From Ignavibacteriales bacterium (GTDB lineage Bacteria; Bacteroidota; Ignavibacteria; Ignavibacteriales; Ignavibacteriaceae), in contig CP054182.1 of assembly GCA_015709675.1 (NCBI GenBank), positions 2,025,448 to 2,089,447 of the forward strand: a stretch of DNA of 64,000 bases. Direction: 5' to 3'. A program made the position numbers and the translations under genes. The notes below the pieces were generated by a model. That model had not been told where the DNA came from. It saw only the letters and a program-made list of their open reading frames with translations, and ran no database searches. This document shows, in pieces, positions 1 to 6,946 of the stretch (position 1 is the first letter of the stretch; each line of letters opens with the position of its first letter).

Positions 1-1476
1 ACCAAGATGAGTTCTAATACTATTACGGTTGATGTAACCAAAGGAACGGGGAAGCCGAAGAAGGAAGAATCAACCGATGTGGATATGAATGAGATCGCGG
101 AGAATCTCTACATCCGGGCATTTGCTGATAAATCATCAGCTTACACCGGCGAGCAGGTGACTGTCACTTATAAGCTATATACACGCCTGAATATATCTAC
201 ACCGCAGATAACCAAACTGCCGAATTATCAGGGATTCTGGGCGGAGGAAATTGACATGCCGCAGGTTATCAACTTCAGCCGGGAGACTATTGATGGTGTT
301 GTTTACAATGTGGCAACGCTTAAAAAAGTTGCCCTTTTCCCGCAGCAGACGGGACAACTTTCGGTAACGCAGTATGAACTGAAAATACCAGTGGTCATAC
401 AGCGGAAAAGAAAGTCAAACGACCCGTGGGGAGATTTCTTTAATGATCCTTTCTTCCGGACAACGGAGACTATCGAATATACCGCCAAATCCAATGTGCT
501 GAAGATAGAGGCGAAAGAGCTTCCTCCTGCAGCATCCATCGTGAATTTCACCGGTGCAGTGGGGAGTTTTAAACTGCAAAGTAAGATTGATAAAAAGCAG
601 GTGAAACAGGGAGATCCGGTAAGGCTCACTTACACCCTGAGCGGAACAGGCAATATATCTCTGCTCACCCTGCCGGAGTTTGATCTGGGGAGCGGGATTG
701 AGAAATATGAGGATAAGTCGGATAACAGTATCAGCAGAGGCGGAGTGATCAGCGGAACCAAGACTGTTGAATATCTGCTGATTCCGCGCAATGCAGGTGA
801 GACGGTGATTCCGCCTCTGGCATTCAGTTATTTTAACACTACTGCAAAGAAATATGAAACCGTTGAAGCTGAAGGATTTACTATTGAAGTAACACCTAAC
901 GCAGATTTTGTTTCATCGCTTCCGGACAGAAGCAATAAAGGGGAAACTGATATCCGGTATATAAAGACCAGTTACACCAACGCGGAGATGAGCAAAGGCA
1001 GTCCGTTTGAAAGCCCCGTGTTCTGGGTTTTGTCATTACTGCCATTTATCGGATTTGGGGCGTTTGCGTATATATTCCGCAGAAAGCAGGAGATGCTTGC
1101 TGATCTTTCCGGTTACCGGGAGCTTCAGGCAAAGAAATTTGCCGCAAAACAGCTGAAACAGGCAAAAAAGCTCATGGAAGCGGGGAACAAGGAGGGCTTT
1201 TATCTTGAAATTTCTCGCGCGCTGCAGAAGTACCTTGAGAATAAACTCAGGATTGCCGCTGCTGACTTTTCCATCGAAACGGCTGAGGAACGGCTGAAAG
1301 CACTGCATCTTGAAGAAGATATTCTTCAGCGGCTGAAGGATACTTACAGCGGCATACAGTTTGTGCGCTTTGCACCGGCTTCAGGCGCGGGTGAGGCGAT
1401 GAGTTCGGTATTTGAGTCGGCTTCCGGACTGATAACCGGTCTTGAGAAAAGCATTGTAAAAGGGAGGAAGCGTTGA
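1..1476 (+). CDS. batD: BatD-like oxygen tolerance protein, 5'-truncated by the window edge
   Basis: The reading frame is open from base 1, so the protein starts upstream of the window; an internal ATG at position 7 is unlikely to be the start. The visible part has repeated beta-sandwich-like stretches typical of BatD. A single membrane segment follows at about residues 338-357, with an Arg/Lys-rich cytoplasmic edge. The helical C-terminal region (about 360-489) resembles BatD C-termini. BatD is a membrane-anchored periplasmic component of the Bat (aerotolerance) operon, which also encodes vWA proteins and a MoxR ATPase. It overlaps the downstream TPR/SH3 gene by 4 bases, as expected for batD-batE. 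The molecular role of Bat proteins is not settled. Family assignment is by recognition of overall style and neighbour; no catalytic motif exists to confirm it. Confidence 0.8.
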   Translation, partial: TKMSSNTITVDVTKGTGKPKKEESTDVDMNEIAENLYIRAFADKSSAYTGEQVTVTYKLYTRLNISTPQITKLPNYQGFWAEEIDMPQVINFSRETIDGVVYNVATLKKVALFPQQTGQLSVTQYELKIPVVIQRKRKSNDPWGDFFNDPFFRTTETIEYTAKSNVLKIEAKELPPAASIVNFTGAVGSFKLQSKIDKKQVKQGDPVRLTYTLSGTGNISLLTLPEFDLGSGIEKYEDKSDNSISRGGVISGTKTVEYLLIPRNAGETVIPPLAFSYFNTTAKKYETVEAEGFTIEVTPNADFVSSLPDRSNKGETDIRYIKTSYTNAEMSKGSPFESPVFWVLSLLPFIGFGAFAYIFRRKQEMLADLSGYRELQAKKFAAKQLKQAKKLMEAGNKEGFYLEISRALQKYLENKLRIAAADFSIETAEERLKALHLEEDILQRLKDTYSGIQFVRFAPASGAGEAMSSVFESASGLITGLEKSIVKGRKR

Positions 1477-2213
1477 GGTACGGACTGATACTCTTCCTTC
1501 TGATGAGCATAACGGTATATGCGGACACGCAGAAGCTTTTTTCGGAGGGGTGTGAACTATATAATCAGAAAAAGTATGAAGAGGCGCTTGAGCGTTTCGG
1601 GGAGATTGAATCCTCAGGTGATATATCCGCAGAACTGTTTTACAATATCGGCAATGCGCATTTCAGAAGGGGACGGCTTGGCTTTGCGATTGCTTATTAC
1701 GAAAAAGCAGCTGTTCTCAATCCGTCTGATGAAGATATCCGGCAGAATATTTTGTTTACCAGAAGTCTGGTGAAAGAAAAGCAGGAGGAGGTACCGGTGA
1801 TTGCTCCCCTTGAGTGGTGGATAAGTGCCGCCGGGATGCTGAGTTTTTCAGGATGGATGTATGTACTGGTTTTTCTTCTTTATCCTTTGTCACTTTTACT
1901 GATTTTACGATACTTTTACGGTAAAGGGGGAGTGGTTCATTTGTCCGCGGTAATTGCCATTCTGGTAATGATGTTTTTAGCGGCTAATCTTGCTTACACC
2001 CGGTCGGATTGGATTGATACTGTTAAGCACGGGGTGATTGTCCAGACTTCGGTTACCGTGCTTTCTTCCCCGGCTGAGGACGGAAATCAGGTTTTTAAGA
2101 CGGTCGAGGGGGTAAAAGTAAGGGTTGAGGATACGGTTGAGGAGTGGGTCAGGGTAAAAATGGCGGACGGAAGATCCGGATGGATCAAAAAAGAGCAAAT
2201 TATGGTTATTTGA
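1473..2213 (+). CDS. batE: BatE-like TPR and SH3-domain membrane protein
   Basis: 246 residues. There is a short N-terminal signal or anchor, then TPR-like helices at about 20-95, including the motif FYNIGNAHFRRGRLGFAIAY. Two membrane segments follow at about 114-148 and 154-174, then a bacterial SH3-like domain from about 187 to the end (GWIKKEQI near the C-terminus). This TPR-TM-TM-SH3 order is that of BatE-type proteins. The start is a TTG overlapping the batD stop (TTGA); the strong site GGGAGGAAG just upstream supports it. The overlap implies translational coupling with batD. It probably acts as a scaffold at the inner membrane; that role is inferred from TPR/SH3 content. Confidence 0.8.
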   Translation: MRYGLILFLLMSITVYADTQKLFSEGCELYNQKKYEEALERFGEIESSGDISAELFYNIGNAHFRRGRLGFAIAYYEKAAVLNPSDEDIRQNILFTRSLVKEKQEEVPVIAPLEWWISAAGMLSFSGWMYVLVFLLYPLSLLLILRYFYGKGGVVHLSAVIAILVMMFLAANLAYTRSDWIDTVKHGVIVQTSVTVLSSPAEDGNQVFKTVEGVKVRVEDTVEEWVRVKMADGRSGWIKKEQIMVI

Positions 2214-2261
2214 TAATTAGAAGATTTCTATTAACTTGAAGTATAAAAAGAAGGAGTTCCA

Positions 2262-2552
2262 ATGAAGAAAGTTCTGTTGTTTCTGTTCCTTTTTGTTGTT
2301 TCCGCCTCATTTACCCTGGATGCCGGTATTCAGGATAAAAAGGAGAAGCAGGAAAAAAAGGAGAATAAAGTATTTAACACTGTATGTCCTGTATCAGGCG
2401 AAGAAATTGAAGGTGATTATACCCATACCTATAAGGGTGTTACCTATGCAGTTTGCTGCAAACGCTGCCTGAAAAAGTTTGAAAAAGAGCCGGAAAAGTA
2501 TATCAAAAACCTCAGTGAAGACGGAAAAAAATTCAAAAAAGGAGATAAATAA
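2262..2552 (+). CDS. Secreted YHS-domain (metal-binding) protein
   Basis: 96 residues with a clear signal peptide (Lys-Lys, then a hydrophobic core to about residue 21). A Lys/Glu-rich linker follows, then a YHS-type domain at about 37-80. Its cysteines are in NTVCPVSGEEI and YAVCCKRCLKKF, with the typical ending FEKEPEKYI. YHS domains are small folds often found with heavy-metal transport or sensing proteins; the extra CC..C cluster suggests metal or thiol chemistry in the periplasm. An AAGGAG site precedes the ATG. The stop overlaps the next gene's start by one base (TAATG), so the two are likely co-expressed. The substrate metal cannot be told from sequence. Confidence 0.8.
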   Translation: MKKVLLFLFLFVVSASFTLDAGIQDKKEKQEKKENKVFNTVCPVSGEEIEGDYTHTYKGVTYAVCCKRCLKKFEKEPEKYIKNLSEDGKKFKKGDK

Positions 2553-2857
2553 TGAAAAAATCGCTTTTGTTCCTGTTCATGTTTGCAGTTGCTTTCACCC
2601 TGCAGGCGGACGAACCAAACAAGAAAACCAAGAAAGAGTCTGATGATAAATTCTGCGTTGTTCCTGAAGACGGAAATAACAACCAGACCTCTTTTGTTTT
2701 CACAAAGTCCGATGACTCAAAAAAATCTGAGTCCAAGAAGGATAAGAAAGAGATGAAGGATGGCGAAAGCTGTTCAACAGACAAAGAATCAAAGGAAAAA
2801 AGCTGCTGCTCTTCAGACAAGAAAAAGAGCGATAAAAAAGAAGATCCTAAAAAGTGA
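2552..2857 (+). CDS. Small secreted Lys/Ser/Cys-rich protein of unknown function
   Basis: 101 residues: a signal peptide to about residue 19, then a highly charged, probably disordered chain rich in Lys, Ser, Asp and Glu. It ends in a cysteine group (SCSTDKESKEKSCCSSDKKK). GGAGAT precedes the ATG, which overlaps the stop of the YHS gene by one base. A rho-independent terminator follows immediately, so this is the last gene of the unit. The Cys cluster plus the YHS neighbour suggest a periplasmic metal or thiol role, but I do not recognise a family. The signal peptide, coupling and terminator argue that it is a real gene despite its low complexity. Confidence 0.65.
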   Translation: MKKSLLFLFMFAVAFTLQADEPNKKTKKESDDKFCVVPEDGNNNQTSFVFTKSDDSKKSESKKDKKEMKDGESCSTDKESKEKSCCSSDKKKSDKKEDPKK

Positions 2858-2863
2858 TTTTAG

Positions 2864-2889
2864 AACCCCTCCAAGTGAGGGGTTTTTTA
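2864..2889 (+). terminator. Rho-independent terminator after the YHS unit
   Basis: An 8-bp stem AACCCCTC/GAGGGGTT with a 5-nt loop is followed by a T run, 7 bases after the stop codon of the Lys/Cys-rich gene. Confidence 0.85.
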
Positions 2890-2918
2890 TTTTAGTTTCT
2901 GGTTCCACTCGGCTTCCC

Positions 2919-3090
2919 CTCGGCTTCCCCTCGACTCCGCTCGGGGGCCAGCTCGGGGATTGGCTTGGAGAACGGCTCGGCTTCCCCTCGACTCCCCCTC
3001 GACTTCGCTCGGGGACCAGCTCGGGGACCGGCTCGGGCACCGAATTGAGGACCGGCTTGGGGACGGACTTGGGGAGAGGGCAAGGGCAGG
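2919..3090. repeat. GC-rich degenerate 12-bp tandem repeat (minisatellite)
   Basis: Units close to GGGGACCGGCTC run in tandem with a 12-bp period (from 2944 and again from 3010), alternating with blocks of the type CTCGGCTTCCCCTCGACTCC. One composite block, about 47 bp at 2919-2965, recurs with a 12-bp insertion at 2986-3043. The array is much richer in GC than its surroundings. Because 12 is a multiple of 3 it leaves long open frames on both strands, but these lack signals and look like repeat artefacts. From memory, TCGACTCCGCTCGG-type words are common in intergenic repeats of FCB bacteria. The rest of the gap up to 3319 shows nothing recognisable. Confidence 0.75.
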
Positions 3091-3319
3091 GTAAGTACTG
3101 TTAGGATTTTAAAGACATGAAAACGAATGGGGTCGTTTGGGAATATTGGGAAGTTGTAAGCAGTGGATAGAATGGCTACAATGGAAAAAGCATTCATGAA
3201 TTAAATAGGTATTGAGTAATCAGGGGATTGCTAATATTTCCTGGAAATTCTCGGGGGTGGGCAAAAATCCAGGTGAAATTGCGTAAATTTACGTTCAAAT
3301 AAGTAATTTTCAGGCGAAT

Positions 3320-4024
3320 TTGACTTACATAAAACTTACTCTCATCGGGCTTTACACCCTCTTCCTTTCGGTTGTGGCCCTGATATTCTCATTTGTTGAC
3401 CGTAGTTTTAAATCCTATTTCTGGACCTCCAAAATTTTTGCTAATGGTGTTCTGGGTATCTCTGGCGTAAAGCTTAAAGTGACCGGACTGGAAAATCTGG
3501 AGAAGGATAAAATCTATATTTATGTTTCCAATCACTCAAGTATGTTTGATATTCCTGCATTGCTGGCGGCATTCCCGGGCAGGGTGAGCATTATTTATAA
3601 GAAGGAGCTGAGCCGCATTCCGGTTTTTGGATGGCAGCTTAAGACCGGACCGTTTATCTCTATTGACCGGCAGAAAGCAGAAAGCGCAATGGGGAGTATT
3701 GACCGGGCAAAACAGACAATGATGAAGAATAAGTTTTCAGTGATTCTTTTTGCTGAAGGAACCAGAAGCAAAACCGGCGAAATTCAGCCGTTTAAGAGGG
3801 GAGCGTTTTATCTGGCTGCTAAGGTACGGTTTCCCATTGTGCCGGTGACCATCAACGGCGCTTCCAAACTGCTGCCTAAAGGAAAACTGACGATCAAGGG
3901 AGGAGAGATTCATGTCCACTTTTCTCAGCCGATTGTGTTTGATGAACTTAAAACCAAGAATGATGAGCTGAAGCTGATGGATGACGTCCGGAACGAAATT
4001 CTTAAAAATTATCAGGGATTCTGA
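3320..4024 (+). CDS. plsC: 1-acyl-sn-glycerol-3-phosphate acyltransferase (PlsC family)
   Basis: 234 residues. Transfers an acyl chain to lysophosphatidic acid at the inner membrane in phospholipid synthesis. Visible family marks are an N-terminal hydrophobic segment (about 5-27), the catalytic HX4D motif in NHSSMFD (about 71-77), the substrate motif FAEGTRS near 145-151, and a late VPVTINGA strand. Length is normal for the family. The start is taken as TTG at 3320; the upstream site is weak, so a few residues either way are possible. It is 2 bases from gatC and begins a same-strand cluster running to kdsB and beyond. Confidence 0.88.
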   Translation: MTYIKLTLIGLYTLFLSVVALIFSFVDRSFKSYFWTSKIFANGVLGISGVKLKVTGLENLEKDKIYIYVSNHSSMFDIPALLAAFPGRVSIIYKKELSRIPVFGWQLKTGPFISIDRQKAESAMGSIDRAKQTMMKNKFSVILFAEGTRSKTGEIQPFKRGAFYLAAKVRFPIVPVTINGASKLLPKGKLTIKGGEIHVHFSQPIVFDELKTKNDELKLMDDVRNEILKNYQGF

Positions 4025-4026
4025 CA

Positions 4027-4311
4027 ATGGCTGTTACGCTTGACGAAGTAAAAAAGATCGCGGAACTCGCCCGGCTGGATTTCACCGAAGAGGAATATAT
4101 ACGCTTCACCGGTGAAATGAACAGGATTCTCGAATATATGGATAAGCTGAATGAGCTTGATACCGCCGGAGTTGAACCAATGGCACATCCCGCGGGGGGA
4201 GTGAATTTTATGAGGGAAGATGAACTGAAACCCTCCTTAACCCCTGAAGAAGCATTAAAGAACGCACCGGCACGGGAAGATAATTTTTTCAGCGTTCCTA
4301 AAGTAATCTGA
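4027..4311 (+). CDS. gatC: Asp-tRNA(Asn)/Glu-tRNA(Gln) amidotransferase subunit C
   Basis: 94 residues, the usual length. The conserved GatC pattern is present: EVKKIAELARLDFTEEE at the N-terminus and an LNELDTAGVEPMAHP stretch in the middle. The late ARE.NFFSVPKVI tail is typical. GatC stabilises the GatA-GatB complex that converts misacylated Glu-tRNA(Gln) or Asp-tRNA(Asn). gatA and gatB are not in this window, so the genes are dispersed here, which is common. It begins 2 bases after plsC, so co-transcription is likely. Confidence 0.95.
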   Translation: MAVTLDEVKKIAELARLDFTEEEYIRFTGEMNRILEYMDKLNELDTAGVEPMAHPAGGVNFMREDELKPSLTPEEALKNAPAREDNFFSVPKVI

Positions 4312-4334
4312 ACACGGTTTTTGTAGGTCATTAG

Positions 4335-5084
4335 ATGATTGTTGGAATTATACCCGCCCGGCTCGGGTCAACACGGCTTCCGGGGAAACCTCTTGCAGAT
4401 ATCGGCGGAAAGCCGATGATTTACCATACCTATAACAGCGCTTCCGGCTCAAAACTGATTGACCGCCTGATTGTGGCTACTGATGATGAGGTGATATACA
4501 ATACCGTCACGGAATTTGGCGGAGAAGCAATTATGACCTCGTCGGATATTAAAACCGGTTCAGACCGTATTGCCGCGACGGTTCATCAGCTCCGTAATAT
4601 TGATATTGTGGTAAATATACAGGGGGATGAGCCGTTTATTCCCTGGAAGATGATTGACAAGGCCATTGAACCGCTTCTGTTTGATAAAACGGTGGAGGTT
4701 TCCACCCTGGTTAAGCGCATAACCGATCCTGCCGAGTATATATCACCCGATACCGTAAAGGCGGTGTTCGACTATTATAATTTTGCTCTTTATTTTTCCC
4801 GTTCCCCGCTGCCTTACGTCAGAGATACGGGAGACCCCTCCGAGATTGTAAAATATCACGCGGTATATAAGCATATCGGGCTGTATGTTTACCGCTATCA
4901 GGCACTCATGAAGTTTACCTCATGGCCTCAGACTGATCTTGAGAATCTTGAAAAGCTGGAACAGCTCAGAATGCTTGAGAAAGGGATGAAAATCAAGGTG
5001 GTGGAGACCGATGAGGAGAGCATCGCCGTTGATACGCTTGAGGACCTTAATCGGGTAAGAAAACTTTACGGATTTGAGGGATAA
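4335..5084 (+). CDS. kdsB: 3-deoxy-manno-octulosonate cytidylyltransferase (CMP-Kdo synthetase)
   Basis: 249 residues, standard length. Activates Kdo with CTP for attachment to lipid A, so the organism very likely makes LPS with Kdo. The nucleotide-binding start IPARLGSTRLPGKPL is at residues 5-19. DRLIVATDDE, VNIQGDEPFI and ALYFSRSPLPY are characteristic family segments. The product should be cytoplasmic. It is 23 bases from gatC and 5 bases from the next gene. No other Kdo or lipid A genes are in the window. Confidence 0.96.
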   Translation: MIVGIIPARLGSTRLPGKPLADIGGKPMIYHTYNSASGSKLIDRLIVATDDEVIYNTVTEFGGEAIMTSSDIKTGSDRIAATVHQLRNIDIVVNIQGDEPFIPWKMIDKAIEPLLFDKTVEVSTLVKRITDPAEYISPDTVKAVFDYYNFALYFSRSPLPYVRDTGDPSEIVKYHAVYKHIGLYVYRYQALMKFTSWPQTDLENLEKLEQLRMLEKGMKIKVVETDEESIAVDTLEDLNRVRKLYGFEG

Positions 5085-5089
5085 AGATT

Positions 5090-6049
5090 ATGCTGATGCC
5101 TCCCAGAATATCACTGGCATTTCTGCCGACACCGGTTCAGAAGATTACGTATAAAGATTATCCTCTGATCATAAAGAGGGATGACCTGACCGGAATGGAG
5201 ACAACCGGAAACAAAATCAGAAAACTGGAATATATCCTTGCTGATGCGTTAGCCCGAAAAGCCGAAATCATCTTTACCACAGGCGGGGAGCAATCCAACC
5301 ATGCCCGTGCCACCGTGGCAGCGTGCCGGTCACTCGGACTGGATGTAAAACTTTTCCTTTGGGGAGAGCCGAAAGAGGAAGTAACGGGTAATATATTTAT
5401 AGACCGTTTTCTCGGAGCAGATATCAGGTATCTGAGTTATGAAGAATTCCTCCGTTCGGAAGAGATCATGAAAGAAGAAGCCGAGAAACTGGCGGCGGAA
5501 GGCAAAAAAGTATATATTGTGCCTGAGGGGGGGTCTTCGTCTGAAGGCATTACCGGATATATACGATTCTGGGATGAACTGGAGTCACAGATGAATCTTG
5601 CCGGGCTTGATGAGGTGTATGTCGCGGCCGGCTCAGGGGGAACGGTATCTGGACTGCTGATTGGTGCCGCGCTGAAGGATATTCCGGTAAAGATTAACGC
5701 AGTTTCAGTTCTCTATGAGGCTTCTGTTCTTGAGAAAAAGGTAATGCATATTCTGGAAAGCTTTATTGCTGCTTACGCACCTGATATGAGGCTGCCGTTG
5801 CATCAGTTTGAGATTATCGGGGGGTACTCCGCGGAGGGATACAAGCAGATAAGCAATGAGAAAGTTACCGTCCTGAAAGATTTTGCCATGAAGACCGGCA
5901 TCATCCTTGATCCGGTTTACACTGGCAAGGCATTCTTCGCCTTGCAGGACAGGTGTATTAACGGCGGTGAAAAGAAAAATATCCTTTTCCTGCACACAGG
6001 GGGACTTTTTGGTGTTTTTGAGAAGAACCGTGAATATCTGCAGCTCTGA
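5090..6049 (+). CDS. PLP-dependent D-cysteine desulfhydrase / ACC deaminase family enzyme
   Basis: 319 residues, fold-type II PLP enzyme. The family signature TTGNKIRKLEY (about 37-47) contains the lysine expected to bind PLP. Further marks are FTTGGEQSNHARATVAACR, the phosphate-binding AAGSGGTVSGLL and the C-terminal FLHTGGLFG. This matches the D-cysteine desulfhydrase/1-aminocyclopropane-1-carboxylate deaminase group. In bacteria without ethylene biology the D-cysteine activity (pyruvate, sulfide, ammonia) is more likely, but the two cannot be separated by eye. GAGGG lies about 9 bases before the ATG; a second ATG at 5096 is possible. Confidence 0.88.
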   Translation: MLMPPRISLAFLPTPVQKITYKDYPLIIKRDDLTGMETTGNKIRKLEYILADALARKAEIIFTTGGEQSNHARATVAACRSLGLDVKLFLWGEPKEEVTGNIFIDRFLGADIRYLSYEEFLRSEEIMKEEAEKLAAEGKKVYIVPEGGSSSEGITGYIRFWDELESQMNLAGLDEVYVAAGSGGTVSGLLIGAALKDIPVKINAVSVLYEASVLEKKVMHILESFIAAYAPDMRLPLHQFEIIGGYSAEGYKQISNEKVTVLKDFAMKTGIILDPVYTGKAFFALQDRCINGGEKKNILFLHTGGLFGVFEKNREYLQL

Positions 6050-6089
6050 CGGACTTGGTAAACAGGCCGTCATTTGATATTTTAATAAG

Positions 6090-6530
6090 ATGGATTGTAT
6101 TTTTTGTAAAATAATTGACCGCAGTGCTCCGGCAGAAATCCTGTATGAAACGGATACAGTAATCAGTTTTCTTGACATCCTGCCGGTAAATCTCGGGCAT
6201 GCACTGGTGGTTCCCAAAGGCCACTATCGTGATTTAACAGAAGTACCGGCCGTAATACTGGGAGAACTATTCAGCACAGTGCAGCGGCTGAGCCCGGTTA
6301 TCACAGGTGCGGTGCAGGCTGAAGGATTTAACATAATCGGCAATAATGGCAGGGCAGCCGGTCAGACGGTATTTCACTGCCACATTCACATCATCCCCCG
6401 TTATCATGATGATAAAGGGCGGTTCAGAAGACCGCAGTTTTTACAGTACAATAACGGATCATTCAGAGAATACGGAAAGAATCTCCGCGAAAGCATTAAA
6501 AAGGAGTCATCTACATGGAAAGAAAAATAA
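6090..6530 (+). CDS. HIT-family nucleotide hydrolase
   Basis: 146 residues. The HIT motif HCHIHIIP is at about residues 96-103 and the N-terminal CIFCKIIDR is the usual opening of Hint-type proteins. These proteins hydrolyse AMP-amino acid conjugates or related dinucleotides; the physiological substrate is unknown. The C-terminal tail beyond residue 120 is somewhat longer than the minimal Hint fold. Its last 16 bases overlap the next gene, which has a good Shine-Dalgarno site inside this one, so coupling is likely. Confidence 0.92.
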   Translation: MDCIFCKIIDRSAPAEILYETDTVISFLDILPVNLGHALVVPKGHYRDLTEVPAVILGELFSTVQRLSPVITGAVQAEGFNIIGNNGRAAGQTVFHCHIHIIPRYHDDKGRFRRPQFLQYNNGSFREYGKNLRESIKKESSTWKEK

Positions 6531-6922
6531 GAGTAATTGTTGCAAAAGCAGGGCTGGACGGTCACGACCGGGGCGCAAAAGTGATTGCATCCGCGCTGCG
6601 CGACGCAGGCATGGAAGTTATATATACCGGACTGAGGCAGACTCCGGAAATGATTGTTGAGGCGGCAATTCAGGAAGATGTTGATGTGATAGGCATCAGC
6701 ATTCTTTCAGGCGCGCACATGACAATTTTCCCGAAGATCAGGCAGCTCATGAATGAAAAGGGGCTTACTGATGTTCTCCTGACCGGCGGCGGCATTATAC
6801 CTGATGATGATATAGCAGAACTTGAAAAACTTGGCGTCGGAAAGATATTTACTCCCGGCGCGCCTACACATGAAATATCCGCATATATAAAGGAATGGTG
6901 TTCAGTTAATCAGCGTTACTGA
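6515..6922 (+). CDS. Stand-alone B12-binding domain, methylmalonyl-CoA mutase small-subunit type
   Basis: 135 residues. The cobalamin-binding motif DxHxxG is in [12 protein letters not shown] (about 11-22); SILSGAHM and [11 protein letters not shown] supply the other conserved loops. The protein is a free B12-binding domain, as in enzymes whose mutase is split into a large catalytic subunit and a small cobalamin subunit. The catalytic subunit is not nearby, so the partner must be elsewhere; it could also be a B12 carrier or sensor. AAGGAG precedes the ATG, which lies inside the HIT gene. Confidence 0.88.
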   Translation: MERKIRVIVAKAGLDGHDRGAKVIASALRDAGMEVIYTGLRQTPEMIVEAAIQEDVDVIGISILSGAHMTIFPKIRQLMNEKGLTDVLLTGGGIIPDDDIAELEKLGVGKIFTPGAPTHEISAYIKEWCSVNQRY

Positions 6923-6946
6923 TAAAGTAACAGAAAGGAGAATAAC

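Noticed and set aside
2760-3197. Overlapping long open frames on both strands across the GC-rich repeats
   Set aside because: They exist because the repeat unit is 12 bp; they have no signal, ribosome site or plausible protein composition.
5705-6224. Antisense open frames over the PLP enzyme and HIT genes
   Set aside because: Shadows of strongly coding genes with clear motifs on the plus strand.
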